Of a stretch of DNA of 64,000 nucleotides, positions 18,102 through 30,077 are shown one piece after another. The stretch's first letter is position 1. Every line of letters starts with the position of its first letter. Source of the DNA: Rhodococcus globerulus NBRC 14531 (GTDB lineage Bacteria > Actinomycetota > Actinomycetes > Mycobacteriales > Mycobacteriaceae); assembly GCF_001894805.1 (NCBI RefSeq), contig NZ_BCWX01000004.1, forward strand, positions 558,001 to 622,000. Direction: 5' to 3'. A model generated the notes under the pieces. That model did not search any database, was not told the origin of the DNA, and was given only the letters and a program-made list of their open reading frames with translations. A program made the translations under genes and the position numbers.

Positions 18102-19439
18102 ATGCGAACGGACCGGAAAACCTCGGCGTCGATCCTGACGCTTGTCGTCGGTCTCTGCGGGCTGGCCATGACCCTGGGCTACTTCAACAAGGCACGGTGC
18201 GCCGGCGCGCCCTTCGCGCCGGACGGCCGGAGCCTTGCCTTCGATGTCGATAAGAACGTCCGTGTCTGTTACTCCGACATCCAGCTTCTGTGGCTCGGAC
18301 GCGGCATCGACCAACACCTCTTTCCGTTTGTCACCGGCGGCATCACGCCAGAAGGATTCCTCTACGGCGGAACCGTCGAGTATCCGGTGCTCAGCGGAAT
18401 CCTGATGTGGCTGGGCGGAATCGGATCCCACAACGATGCCGAGTTCCTGCTGCATTCCGCGTTGATCCTGGCCCCGTTCGGCTTGCTGACGGCGTGGATG
18501 CTTGGCCGGATGAGCGGCGCGTACGCGTTGATCTGGTCGGCCACCCCGCCACTGGTGTTGTACGCGTTCCACAACTGGGAGCTGCCCGTCGTTGCAACCA
18601 GCGTCGGCGCGATCTTCGTGATGACGTTCGAGCGCATACCTTTTCGGACGCGGGCGATACTGGCGTCGATCATCCTGGCCATCGGTTTCTGCCTGAAGTT
18701 GTATCCGGGAATCTTTGTTCTTCCGCTTCTCGCGTATGTCCTGACACGCGGCCGAGACGGCAAGAAGTACGACGTACGCGGCGCGCTGATGACGGCTGGT
18801 GCCGCGGTGGCGACGGTGGTTCTCGTCAACCTTCCGTTTGCCCTCATCTCGTACGACGGTTGGCGTGCGTCCTTCAGTTTCCAGGAGAAGCGCAGCGCCG
18901 ACATCACCACCAATTCGCTGTGGTTCTGGGGTCTTCGACCGTTCTACGGCTTCGGTGTACGCGAACTCAACGCGGACTACGACGCATTGGTGAGCATCCT
19001 GTCCCCTCTGATGATCCTGTTGTCGTTCGCGTTGGCGATGTATCTGGGCTGGCGACGCTTTGTGCGCGACGGTTATTTCCCGTGGATCGCGGTGAGCGCG
19101 GCAATGTTGTGCGGATTCATCTTGCTGCACAAGGTGAATTCGCCGCAGTACACCTTGTGGCTGCTGCCGTTCCTGGTGCTGTTTCAGATCCGATGGTTCT
19201 GGATCGCCGCGTATCTCGTGGCCGATGCCGCATTGGGAATCGGCATCTTCCGCTACTTCTACCAACTCGACATGAACCTCGATCCGAGCAAGTACGAAGC
19301 CGTCGTGCAGGCCAGCGTGTGGGGTCATGTGGTGTTGCTGGCCGTGTTCTTCTTCCTGTTCTTGCGGGTACCGCTGCGCTATCCGCTCGCCGGGACGGCT
19401 GTCGAGAAAACCCCACCGATACCGGAGCTCAGCAGATGA
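18102..19439 (+). CDS. Polytopic GT87-type (GT-C) glycosyltransferase
   Basis: A 445-residue membrane protein with roughly ten hydrophobic segments. The first periplasmic loop contains CYSDIQLLW, followed by GTVEYPVLSGILMW and later FCLKLYPGIFVLPL and HKVNSPQYTLWLLPF. The YPV, KLYP and SPQY-LW motifs are typical of GT87 polyprenyl-phosphomannose-dependent mannosyltransferases of mycolata and recur in the paralogue at 25174-26787. It would transfer a sugar to an envelope glycoconjugate on the outer membrane face. The ATG at 18102 is preferred because upstream codons are not membrane-like. It overlaps the following acetyltransferase by 4 bp. Confidence 0.8.
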   Translation: MRTDRKTSASILTLVVGLCGLAMTLGYFNKARCAGAPFAPDGRSLAFDVDKNVRVCYSDIQLLWLGRGIDQHLFPFVTGGITPEGFLYGGTVEYPVLSGILMWLGGIGSHNDAEFLLHSALILAPFGLLTAWMLGRMSGAYALIWSATPPLVLYAFHNWELPVVATSVGAIFVMTFERIPFRTRAILASIILAIGFCLKLYPGIFVLPLLAYVLTRGRDGKKYDVRGALMTAGAAVATVVLVNLPFALISYDGWRASFSFQEKRSADITTNSLWFWGLRPFYGFGVRELNADYDALVSILSPLMILLSFALAMYLGWRRFVRDGYFPWIAVSAAMLCGFILLHKVNSPQYTLWLLPFLVLFQIRWFWIAAYLVADAALGIGIFRYFYQLDMNLDPSKYEAVVQASVWGHVVLLAVFFFLFLRVPLRYPLAGTAVEKTPPIPELSR

Positions 19440-20020
19440 CCGAAAGCTGGTTTCAATCACCTACATTGACCGGCACGCATGTCCGGCTCGAACCGTTGGT
19501 CCGTGAGCACGCCGACGCACTGATTGCCGCGTCGGACGATCCGAGCATCTTCCGCTGGACAGCCGCCCCGATCAACACTCACGCAGAGGCGGTCGCCTAC
19601 ATCGAGGCGGCCGAGTCGAATCCGGATCGGGTAGCGTTCGCCCAGATCGACACGCGCACCGACGCCGTAGTGGGCAGCACCTCGCTGTATCAAATCGCCC
19701 CGGCGTATCGCAGTCTTGCGATCGGGTACACGTGGCTGTCGAAGTCCGCTCAGGGAACTCGGATCAATCCGGAGGCAAAACTTCTCCTGCTGCGTCGGGC
19801 ATTCGACGATCTCGGCGCCGTCCGCGTCGAATGGCACACGGACGAGTTCAACGAACAATCCCGGGCCGCCATCGCCAAGCTGGGCGCGCAGTACGAGGGC
19901 TTGCTCCGCAAGCACCGCCAGCGAACGGATGGCAGTTGGCGCACCACCGCCCTCTTTTCCATGACCGACGAGGATTGGCCGACGATCGCACCGCAGTTGG
20001 AGCGACGCGTCCGCAGCTAA
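19436..20020 (+). CDS. GNAT family N-acetyltransferase (RimJ/RimL-like)
   Basis: A 194-residue GNAT protein. TLTGTHVRLEPLVREHADAL at the N-terminus and GYTWLSKSAQGTRINPEAK, the acetyl-CoA-binding strand and loop, followed by LGAVRVEWHTDEFNEQSRAAI, match the RimJ/RimL-type acetyltransferases. It transfers an acetyl group to a protein N-terminus or a small amine. The ATG overlaps the stop of the glycosyltransferase gene (ATGA), indicating translational coupling. Confidence 0.85.
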   Translation: MTESWFQSPTLTGTHVRLEPLVREHADALIAASDDPSIFRWTAAPINTHAEAVAYIEAAESNPDRVAFAQIDTRTDAVVGSTSLYQIAPAYRSLAIGYTWLSKSAQGTRINPEAKLLLLRRAFDDLGAVRVEWHTDEFNEQSRAAIAKLGAQYEGLLRKHRQRTDGSWRTTALFSMTDEDWPTIAPQLERRVRS

Positions 20021-20067
20021 CCAACCGCCTGCGCGGTTTGCCTGACTTCGTACCGCAAAATCAGTGC

Positions 20068-20820
20068 ATGAGCGAACCGGGCCCGTACGGATACCAGCAG
20101 CAGTACCCACAACAGAACTGGCAGCAACCGCAGCCAACGAACGTCTTGGCGGTCCTGGCGCTGGTATTCGCGTTCCTCTTTGCCCCACTGGGAATCGTGT
20201 TCGGCCACATCGCGCGCAGTCAGATCAAACGGACCGGTGAGCAGGGCGACGGCTTGGCACTGGCCGGCCTGATCCTCGGTTACATCTTCACCGCGATCGG
20301 CATACTCTTCTTCATCGCGTGGATCGCCTTCTGGGGACTGTTCGCGACCGCTGTCACGGAGGCTGCTGACGACGCCCGGTCGAATACCTACAGCTACACC
20401 ACCGCGCAGTCGTACGCAGCGACCACGGCACCCCGGACCACAACGGTTCCACAAACAACCACCGCGCCCCGGGTAACCACGACGGTGTCCGGCCCCCTTC
20501 CCACCGTCACCGGGACGGACCGGCAAGGTTTCATCTCGAACGGTCCCCGCTGCAATGCGTCCAACCCCGCCGTTGCTGTTGCGATCACTACCGGTTCACG
20601 AATCGTCGTCTGTGAAACCGGTGTCGGCCGCTACTACTACAAGGGTGAAAGACTCAGTGACGGAGCAACAATCGAGATCGACGATCCGATCCGTACCAGG
20701 GAAGGCTTTGCCGCCCGCAACGACGACGTCACCTACCAACTCAGCCCCAGTGGATTACTTGTCCTGGACGGCGGAAGTGAACTGGGCAGCGAACCGGCCG
20801 TCGAGGTCTGGTTGAACTGA
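20068..20820 (+). CDS. DUF4190-type membrane protein with extracellular domain
   Basis: A 250-residue protein. A Gln/Pro/Tyr-rich cytoplasmic tail (GYQQQYPQQNWQQPQ) precedes a two-helix DUF4190-like unit (VLALVFAFLFAPLGIVFGHI, GLALAGLILGYIFTAIGIL). A Thr/Pro-rich linker (TTAPRTTTVPQTTTAP) leads to a C-terminal domain of about 80 residues with the pair RCNAS and VVCETG, probably disulfide-linked outside. The role is unknown. It lies 47 bp after the acetyltransferase and convergent to the STAND gene. Confidence 0.75.
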   Translation: MSEPGPYGYQQQYPQQNWQQPQPTNVLAVLALVFAFLFAPLGIVFGHIARSQIKRTGEQGDGLALAGLILGYIFTAIGILFFIAWIAFWGLFATAVTEAADDARSNTYSYTTAQSYAATTAPRTTTVPQTTTAPRVTTTVSGPLPTVTGTDRQGFISNGPRCNASNPAVAVAITTGSRIVVCETGVGRYYYKGERLSDGATIEIDDPIRTREGFAARNDDVTYQLSPSGLLVLDGGSELGSEPAVEVWLN

Positions 20821-20827
20821 GAGGCTT

Positions 20828-23800
20828 CTAGGCCTCGCACAGATCTCGGTACGGCACACCGGGGAGGTATCGCTCCCATTCGGCCTCGGTGATGAGAGTT
20901 CCGGAGGTACTGCATATCCGCGCGGAGACAGTATTGGGATCGGTGCCCCACACGCGAATTGTCTTCTCGGTGCCACTACCCGCGATCAGGTCGGACGCAC
21001 CCGCGAATTGTGCATCGTTGACTCGCACGGGTTGCGCCGTCAACACTGCAAACCGCTCGGGGTCCTGCGGCGCCGTGATGTCCCACAACCACACCGTGCC
21101 ATCACCCACGCCGGCCGAGAGCAACTCACCTGCCCGATTGAAGGACACTGAGTAGATCGCCGATTCGGGACCGACCATTCGTGCGAGTTGCCTTGGTTCC
21201 GAAGGGTTCTCGACATTCCACAACTGCACACTGTGGTCCGCACTACCGGTCGCCATGAGCGTACCGTCCGGACTGAACATCACCGCCTGGGCATAACTTT
21301 CGAAACCGCCGACACTGGCAACAATCCGCGGAGCAGCTCGATCGGATATGTCCCACAGATCGACCTCGTTCGTGGCGTTGGCAACGGCCAGCGTGGTGTC
21401 ACCCGGCCGGAACGCCATCATCTGCGGGTACGACCCGGCATCGGTCCTCGACAGAAGCTCGGGCGCCGCAGGATCGGAGACGTCGACCAAGGCAAAGACG
21501 TTGTCATCCTGTGACGACACCGCCAACAGCGTTCCCGACGGGTCGAGTGCAACAACGGCCACGATGCCATCGACGTACTCCTGCCGGTCACTGGCGAGTC
21601 TCGGCGTCGTCGGATCGCTGATGTCCCACAAATACGCTCCACCCGTACCTGTTCCGGCCACAGCCAGCCGGCCATCTGCCGATATCGCCGACGCCCCGGT
21701 GAACCTGTCCTCACCGCGGGGTGTCATCTCGGGCATCAACACCGGATTGTCGAAATCCTCGGTGTTCCACGCCAGCAACGCACTACCCTTGGCGCCGACG
21801 CCAGCCAGAAGTCGCGAACCGTCACCGGCAAAAGGACTGGTGTAGATGGTGTCTCGCGCTCCCGCCCACACTGGCCCCGGCATCGACCACACGCGTGTCA
21901 CCCCGTTGAGTCCGCCGGTGACCAGAATCTGCCCGTTCTCGCTGTAGTCGACCGTGGTGATGGCGCCGGAATCCGGCAGCACCTCGATCAGCGCTGCGGT
22001 ACGCGGATCCCACACTCGCACGGTGTTGTCGGAACTACCTGCAGCAAAACGGGTTCCGTCGTTGCTGTAGTTGATTTCGTTGACGTAGCTGGAAAACCCG
22101 GTGAGCGCAGCCAATGGGCGCGGGCGAGCCGGATCTGCCATGTCCCAGCGCACCACTTCTCGCGCCGTAGATCCCGCAGCAAATTCCCGCCCGTCGGCGC
22201 TGAACGCAACACCCAGATAGTGATTGGTGGTGCCGTCGGGTTCGGTTGCAAAAATCGGTGGCGCAGCGGGATTGTCCCACTGCGTCACATCCCACACCCG
22301 CAGAGTGCTCTGGCGCCCACCGGCCACGAGCAAACGGCCGTCGGGACTGAACGTGGCAGTGACGGTTCCCGAAGCCGGATGCGGAAGCGCCGGCAGTGCA
22401 ACCGCGTCGGCGGTGTCGTCGATGTTCCATCGCAACACGTCCGGCGTCGACGTGCCGGCAATCAACTTGGTTCCGTCCGGACTGAACTCCATGTCCTGCA
22501 CCACGTGATCCGCGTCGACGAACAGTGTTCCGCGCACCGGGTTGGCCGGGTCCGACACATCCCACAGCGCGCCGCCGCCTGCTCCACCGGTCGACAGCAA
22601 ACGCCCGTCCGGACTGAACGACGCCGCAAACAGAGCCGTCCCTTCCGCCACCCCGAAGAATTCCGACACCGGCGTTACCGACGCGGCACCCTCGACTATC
22701 GGATAAAGGCGGACCATTCCGTCGGAACTTGCCACGGCCACAATGGTTCCCGCGGGATTGATTCGAGCTTTCATGGCACCGGGCGGGCCGACGATGCGCG
22801 TCGCCGCATGCACACCCGACGCGTCGAGCAGCGCCGAGCGGGCTTCCGTGGTCTCGCTGACGTCATACGCGGCCAAGGCAAGCTGCGCCGCCAACGACGG
22901 ATCCTTGGCGCGCATCCGCGTCGCCTCGGTGGCAACCTGGCGGGACATCGCTTCGTCACGGGCCGTATCTGCCTCGGCGCGTTGATGATTGGCACTGAAC
23001 CCGGCGACCATCGCGACCACGGCCAGCACCAAAGCGATCACCGACGCGGCAGCCAGCGCCGAGACAAGCCGTCGTAGCACGCGGGTCCGTCGCCGATCTG
23101 CACTTTCCTGCTGATCCCGATACGCGATACTCGCGGCGAGAAATTCTCGCTCGGTCGCGTTGAGATCGGCGATGCGGGTCTCGCTTGGTTCCAGTTCGAG
23201 GCCCAATTCACCGGTACGTAGCCATTCTTCGGTCAGATGTAGGCGGGCAGCCCCGAGCAAAGCACCGGGGTCGCGGCCACTGTCTTCCCACACCTGCGCC
23301 GCATAGGTGAATCGACGGTGGACCGCCAGACCGGCGCGATCCGAATCGATCCAATCGCGCAGCCGACTCCACGCCGACAGCAATACCTCATGCGAAACCT
23401 CGACGGTCTCCTCGTCCACAGTCAACAGACGCCTCAGCGCAAAAAGGTCGATGACGGTATTGACGTCGCCGAAGTTGTCGCCGAGAAAAAGCTCGGTACG
23501 GGGAGCTCGTCGACGCGTCTGCGTGACCTCGTCGACGTTGACCAACCGGAGGAAGATCCTGCGCGCCAACTTCTGCTGCCGCTCGGTCAGCTCGCCGTAC
23601 ACCTCCTCGGCGCTCTGCTGAACTGCACCCGCGATGCCGTCGGTTGCGTAGTAGTCGGACACCGTCAGGGTCTTACGCGTGGAGCGCTGCCAGGTTCTCA
23701 GCAGTGCGTGGGACAGGAGGGGGAGTGCCCCCGGGTCACTTGCCGTGTGCGAACCGCGCGGCGTCAGCTCACCGACCAGAACCTGAACCAGCTCACTCTG

Positions 23801-24673
23801 AACCGTCATCCCGGCCTTCACTGCCGGCTCGACGATCACGTCACGCAACTGCTCCTCGGTGAGCGGACCGACCACCATCGGCGAATCGTCGAGCAACGGA
23901 AGCAGCAACGGCTCCTCGGCCGCAAGCCCGTAGAAATCGGCCCGCATCCCGATCACGACGATCGTGGTCTCACCCAGATCAGCGAGCGCCCGAAGGAATT
24001 CCTCGCGACGATCACGATCGCGCTGCGTCCACAGTTCCTCGAACTGATCGACGATCAGGACCGCGGGAGTGTCGCCGATCGACGACGGAATGTCCTGCGA
24101 ACCCGGGTGCAGAACCTCCACGTGCCAACCGCCGAACCGCGGATCGCCGTCGGCAATCTTCGGAGCCAAACCAGCCCGCAGCAACGACGACTTACCGGAG
24201 CCAGACGCTCCGATGACCATGAACTGACGGCTGCCCTCACCCCGCGTCGCCGCCGCGACTCGTTCCACCAGAGCAGTGGTGAGTTCACCTCGCCCGAAGA
24301 ACCACTCGGCGTCCTCCTGACGGAAGGATTCGAGTCCGCGATACGGAACGACGGTGTCGCCGCGGCGGCGGGCAGTCAGTTGCCGCACGCGCTGGACCGC
24401 GCTGATCCAGCTCTCCTGTTGCTCGCCCGAATCGACTCCGCATGCTTTCAACAGCGCAACGAACTTCGGCATGCTGTTCGGTGTCGGAAGGTGCTGCCCG
24501 GAAAACCACCCGGCCACGGTTCCGTGGAGACCGCCTGACCGTTCGACGGCGTCGCGGACTGTCAGCCCCGCGGCCTTCCGCAACGCAGTTAGCGATTCAG
24601 CAAACTGCCCCCGCGACTCGATATTTGCGGGATCGACGTGATTTTCGCTGCCGGATTCCGCCTTCGAGTTCAT
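20828..24673 (-). CDS. HTH-STAND NTPase-WD40 signalling protein
   Basis: A 1281-residue multidomain protein. Residues 20-65 resemble an XRE-type helix-turn-helix (LTALRKAAGLTVRDAVERSG, GWFSGQ). Residues 110-450 form a STAND-type NTPase with Walker A GASGSGKSS (155-163), Walker B VLIVDQFEELW (205-215) and the downstream LPLLSHALLRTW and SHEVLLSAW motifs of the nSTAND1 group. A single membrane helix is predicted at 534-558. Residues 620-1281 contain about 14 WD40-like repeats (FSPDGRLL, VRVWD, MATGSADHSVQLWN), enough for two beta-propellers. Such proteins are common in actinobacteria and are candidate signal sensors or immune-type switches. No obvious effector domain is present. Confidence 0.85.
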   Translation of the reverse strand: MNSKAESGSENHVDPANIESRGQFAESLTALRKAAGLTVRDAVERSGGLHGTVAGWFSGQHLPTPNSMPKFVALLKACGVDSGEQQESWISAVQRVRQLTARRRGDTVVPYRGLESFRQEDAEWFFGRGELTTALVERVAAATRGEGSRQFMVIGASGSGKSSLLRAGLAPKIADGDPRFGGWHVEVLHPGSQDIPSSIGDTPAVLIVDQFEELWTQRDRDRREEFLRALADLGETTIVVIGMRADFYGLAAEEPLLLPLLDDSPMVVGPLTEEQLRDVIVEPAVKAGMTVQSELVQVLVGELTPRGSHTASDPGALPLLSHALLRTWQRSTRKTLTVSDYYATDGIAGAVQQSAEEVYGELTERQQKLARRIFLRLVNVDEVTQTRRRAPRTELFLGDNFGDVNTVIDLFALRRLLTVDEETVEVSHEVLLSAWSRLRDWIDSDRAGLAVHRRFTYAAQVWEDSGRDPGALLGAARLHLTEEWLRTGELGLELEPSETRIADLNATEREFLAASIAYRDQQESADRRRTRVLRRLVSALAAASVIALVLAVVAMVAGFSANHQRAEADTARDEAMSRQVATEATRMRAKDPSLAAQLALAAYDVSETTEARSALLDASGVHAATRIVGPPGAMKARINPAGTIVAVASSDGMVRLYPIVEGAASVTPVSEFFGVAEGTALFAASFSPDGRLLSTGGAGGGALWDVSDPANPVRGTLFVDADHVVQDMEFSPDGTKLIAGTSTPDVLRWNIDDTADAVALPALPHPASGTVTATFSPDGRLLVAGGRQSTLRVWDVTQWDNPAAPPIFATEPDGTTNHYLGVAFSADGREFAAGSTAREVVRWDMADPARPRPLAALTGFSSYVNEINYSNDGTRFAAGSSDNTVRVWDPRTAALIEVLPDSGAITTVDYSENGQILVTGGLNGVTRVWSMPGPVWAGARDTIYTSPFAGDGSRLLAGVGAKGSALLAWNTEDFDNPVLMPEMTPRGEDRFTGASAISADGRLAVAGTGTGGAYLWDISDPTTPRLASDRQEYVDGIVAVVALDPSGTLLAVSSQDDNVFALVDVSDPAAPELLSRTDAGSYPQMMAFRPGDTTLAVANATNEVDLWDISDRAAPRIVASVGGFESYAQAVMFSPDGTLMATGSADHSVQLWNVENPSEPRQLARMVGPESAIYSVSFNRAGELLSAGVGDGTVWLWDITAPQDPERFAVLTAQPVRVNDAQFAGASDLIAGSGTEKTIRVWGTDPNTVSARICSTSGTLITEAEWERYLPGVPYRDLCEA

Positions 24674-24872
24674 AGCGAGGCACTTTATCCGACCAGGTCA
24701 GAGAATCGCGCGTTGTATGGACTGTGTATCGATCGCGCCTTCGACCGGAATTTCGAGCGAACGCCTGGACATACTGATCACGTCGCATTCCGGCCCGCCC
24801 GCAGCCCTTCTGCAAAGTTGCGCCGATGCAGGCACTTCCTCCCTTGGACCTCAGCCGAAAGGTGTCTTTGTC

Positions 24873-25172
24873 ATGGAGCTTGTCCAGTCGACGCGAATGG
24901 CCCCAACGTGCATGGTTCACGTCAGGGGACGCCGCGTGAACTCCCGTACACCGCGCTTGAGCGCCCGCGAAATCGAAGTCCTGCTTACCTGGCTTCGGGC
25001 AGATTCCAAACAGGAAGTTGCGCTCGAGCTGAGAGTGGGCGTCGGCACTGTCAACACGCATATCTCCCGGATCAGAACCAAGTACATCAACGTCGGGCGC
25101 CCCGCACCGACAAAGGCGGCACTGTTCGCGCGCGCCATCCAGGACGGTCACACCACTCTCGACGAATGGTGA
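24873..25172 (+). CDS. LuxR-type stand-alone HTH regulator
   Basis: A 99-residue protein whose C-terminal 65 residues form a LuxR/FixJ-type helix-turn-helix: LSAREIEVLLTWLRADSKQE, VGVGTVNTHISRIRTKY. No receiver or ligand domain is present. The ATG at 24873 follows an AAAGG element. It is divergent from the STAND-WD40 gene, separated by about 200 bp, so it may regulate that gene. Its stop is adjacent to the convergent glycosyltransferase stop. Confidence 0.75.
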   Translation: MELVQSTRMAPTCMVHVRGRRVNSRTPRLSAREIEVLLTWLRADSKQEVALELRVGVGTVNTHISRIRTKYINVGRPAPTKAALFARAIQDGHTTLDEW

Positions 25173-25173
25173 T

Positions 25174-26787
25174 TCAGACGGACGAAAGCTCCGGCTCTCG
25201 CACCGGTTTCGGACGCAGCCACCCCGGGAACCACGACGGCTGCTTGTCCGGTGCCTGATCGAGAACACCACCGGCCGGGTCGTCGATGAACCCGTACCGC
25301 ACGAGGTCTTCGTCGGGGCGGTAGATCTGGCGAAGAATGACCGCGCACAGCACCAGAACCGCGATATCGCGCAGCACAACAGTTCCCGTGAACCACTGCT
25401 CGGGCAGACCCTTGTTCGAGACCCCGAGGTAGTACATCATCCGCGGAACCCACACCAACGCGTCGATGGTCATCCAGGCAAGAAGCAGTCTGCGATGCGG
25501 CAGCGCAAGAACCGCGAGCGGCACCAGCCACAGCGAATACTGCGGACTCCACACCTTGTTGGTCAGTAGGAATCCCGCGACAAGCAGGAAACACAGTTGC
25601 GCGACGCGGGGGCGGCGCTGCGCCGTCAAAGCGACGTAACCGATTCCCACGCAGACCACAGCAAAGAGAATGAACGACACGGCATTGAGATTCGACGGCG
25701 ATTCACCCTGCGCCAGGGGACCGTCGAGGCCCGTCCACGACGTGAACGACGCGATTACGTTGTAGATCGAGTCCGGATCGGCGCCGCGCTCGGAGTTGAG
25801 CCGGAAGAACTCGTACCAACCGTGCGGGTAGAGCGCTGCGATCGGAAGATTCACCGCCAGCCACGCCGCGGCCGCGCTGAGCGCCGTCACCAGCCACTCA
25901 CGCGTCTTGCCCGCCCGCAGGCACAGAACCAGCAGCGGGCCGAGCAACAACAGCGGATACAACTTCGCGGCGCCGCCCAACCCCAACAAAATGCCCGCGA
26001 GGACCGGTCGCTTACGCGCCCATGCCAACAAACCGCCCATGGCAAATGCCGTCGCCAACGGATCGAAGTTGGTGAACACATGCACGATCACGAGCGGCGA
26101 ACACGCGACCAACGCGCCGTCCCACACCCGCCTGCCGGCTAAGAGCGTCGTCGCCCACACTGTCACCAACCACGCCAACGCCAAGCCGAACGCAACGACG
26201 TTGAAGTACAGGGCAACTTGAATTGCGCCCGGCAGCCACGTGATCGAATCCCACGCCTTTGCGACCTTCATGGAGCCGTACTGATAGAGCCCCGAGAGAA
26301 CCGGATACTCCATGTACCGCGTCTGCACGGAACCGTCGGATCGGGTTTCCTCCCACGACTTCTTGTACGGGAACGCACCCTGATCGAGGCGCTCCGCACC
26401 GTACAGAGGAACCGTGTCCGAGTAACACAGGGCGACATACTGGCGGGAGCCTCCCCAGTCCAGACCCAGCTGCCCCTGCTCACCGAACGGCGCCTGTTGA
26501 ATACACGCAGCCTTGGTCGACCACCCCAACGCCAGGAACACGACGGCCAACAGCAAGATGACCCGCATCGGGGTGAAAAAACGGGTCCGGCCGATCAGCG
26601 CATGCCGACCGACCGGACCACCTACCGTGCCTGACAACGCAGACACCATTACATCGTTACGACTGGGAACGTCACGCCAATCTGCCGACCGCGTGTCCTC
26701 CGCCAACGGCGCAGGAGACTCGATCGCCTGCGACTCCGCATCGTCTGTCACAGAAGTCGCATCGGCATCATCTACATTGGCGGCCAC
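25174..26787 (-). CDS. Polytopic GT87-type glycosyltransferase downstream of ponA
   Basis: A 537-residue membrane protein with about 70 cytoplasmic residues, then ten or more hydrophobic segments. CYSDTVPLYGAERLD, YMEYPVLSGLYQYG, GAAKLYPLLLLGPL and NKVWSPQYSLWLVPL match the paralogue at 18102 and the M. tuberculosis Rv0051 family. It probably transfers a sugar from a polyprenyl-phosphate donor to an envelope acceptor. It begins 17 bp after the PBP gene on the same strand, so coordinated expression with peptidoglycan synthesis is likely. Confidence 0.82.
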   Translation of the reverse strand: MAANVDDADATSVTDDAESQAIESPAPLAEDTRSADWRDVPSRNDVMVSALSGTVGGPVGRHALIGRTRFFTPMRVILLLAVVFLALGWSTKAACIQQAPFGEQGQLGLDWGGSRQYVALCYSDTVPLYGAERLDQGAFPYKKSWEETRSDGSVQTRYMEYPVLSGLYQYGSMKVAKAWDSITWLPGAIQVALYFNVVAFGLALAWLVTVWATTLLAGRRVWDGALVACSPLVIVHVFTNFDPLATAFAMGGLLAWARKRPVLAGILLGLGGAAKLYPLLLLGPLLVLCLRAGKTREWLVTALSAAAAWLAVNLPIAALYPHGWYEFFRLNSERGADPDSIYNVIASFTSWTGLDGPLAQGESPSNLNAVSFILFAVVCVGIGYVALTAQRRPRVAQLCFLLVAGFLLTNKVWSPQYSLWLVPLAVLALPHRRLLLAWMTIDALVWVPRMMYYLGVSNKGLPEQWFTGTVVLRDIAVLVLCAVILRQIYRPDEDLVRYGFIDDPAGGVLDQAPDKQPSWFPGWLRPKPVREPELSSV

Positions 26788-26804
26788 TCCGCGAGGCTAC
26801 CGCC

Positions 26805-29489
<2,685 letters not shown>

Positions 29490-29529
29490 TCACATGGGAC
29501 TTCGATCGGGCCCTTTTTCGGGTGTGGCG

Positions 29530-29970
29530 TTACTCGCTGGCGGTGCGCCGGCTCGCAGACTGCGTTCGTCTGCTCGGTGGACGTGCTCTCCGCGGTCGCG
29601 GCGGCGCAGGCACTGCGCCGAGCACATAGGACTGCACCAAGTGGTTCCAGCTGCAGGAACGGCACACTTCTACGTCGTGCACCGTGAACTCCTCTGCTGT
29701 CTCCGCAAGCCGAGCGAGCTCGTCCGTCGTTCGGGCTGATCCCGAAACCTGGCCGAGCTTCTCGCCGAACACCCAGGACACGAGCGTCAACTGTTCCTTA
29801 CGGCAGATGGGGCAGAGAACGTCACTGCCCCGGCCGTGGAACTTCGCGGCTCTGAGTAGGTAGGGATCGGCGTCGCATACCTGCTTGACGCCAGTCCTAC
29901 CCGCAGACACTTCGGCCAGCACAGACCGACGCGCGAGCGCGTAGTCCACAACTTGCCGCTGTATCCGCAC
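29530..29970 (-). CDS. DUF5318-like conserved actinobacterial protein (Rv0049 family)
   Basis: A 146-residue cytoplasmic protein beginning RIQRQVVDYALARRSVLAEV. Two CxxC pairs (LCPICRKEQ and VCRSCSWNH) suggest a zinc-ribbon-like fold. The C-terminus is basic and Pro/Arg-rich. The family is confined to actinobacteria and has no assigned function; its position upstream of ponA is conserved in mycobacteria, suggesting a link to cell-wall growth. Confidence 0.8.
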   Translation of the reverse strand: MRIQRQVVDYALARRSVLAEVSAGRTGVKQVCDADPYLLRAAKFHGRGSDVLCPICRKEQLTLVSWVFGEKLGQVSGSARTTDELARLAETAEEFTVHDVEVCRSCSWNHLVQSYVLGAVPAPPRPRRARPPSRRTQSASRRTASE

Positions 29971-30077
29971 TTGACCAGAGTACGTGCGTCCAACCGGTCA
30001 CGGACGGTTCGGGAGGGTCACGATGAACACATTTTGTGGTCCGGAGGCATGGCGACCAGCCATTACGATCACTTCCT

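Noticed and set aside
22220-23077. Long frames antisense to the STAND-WD40 gene
   Set aside because: They are explained by GC-skewed codon usage of the real gene on the other strand; no domains.
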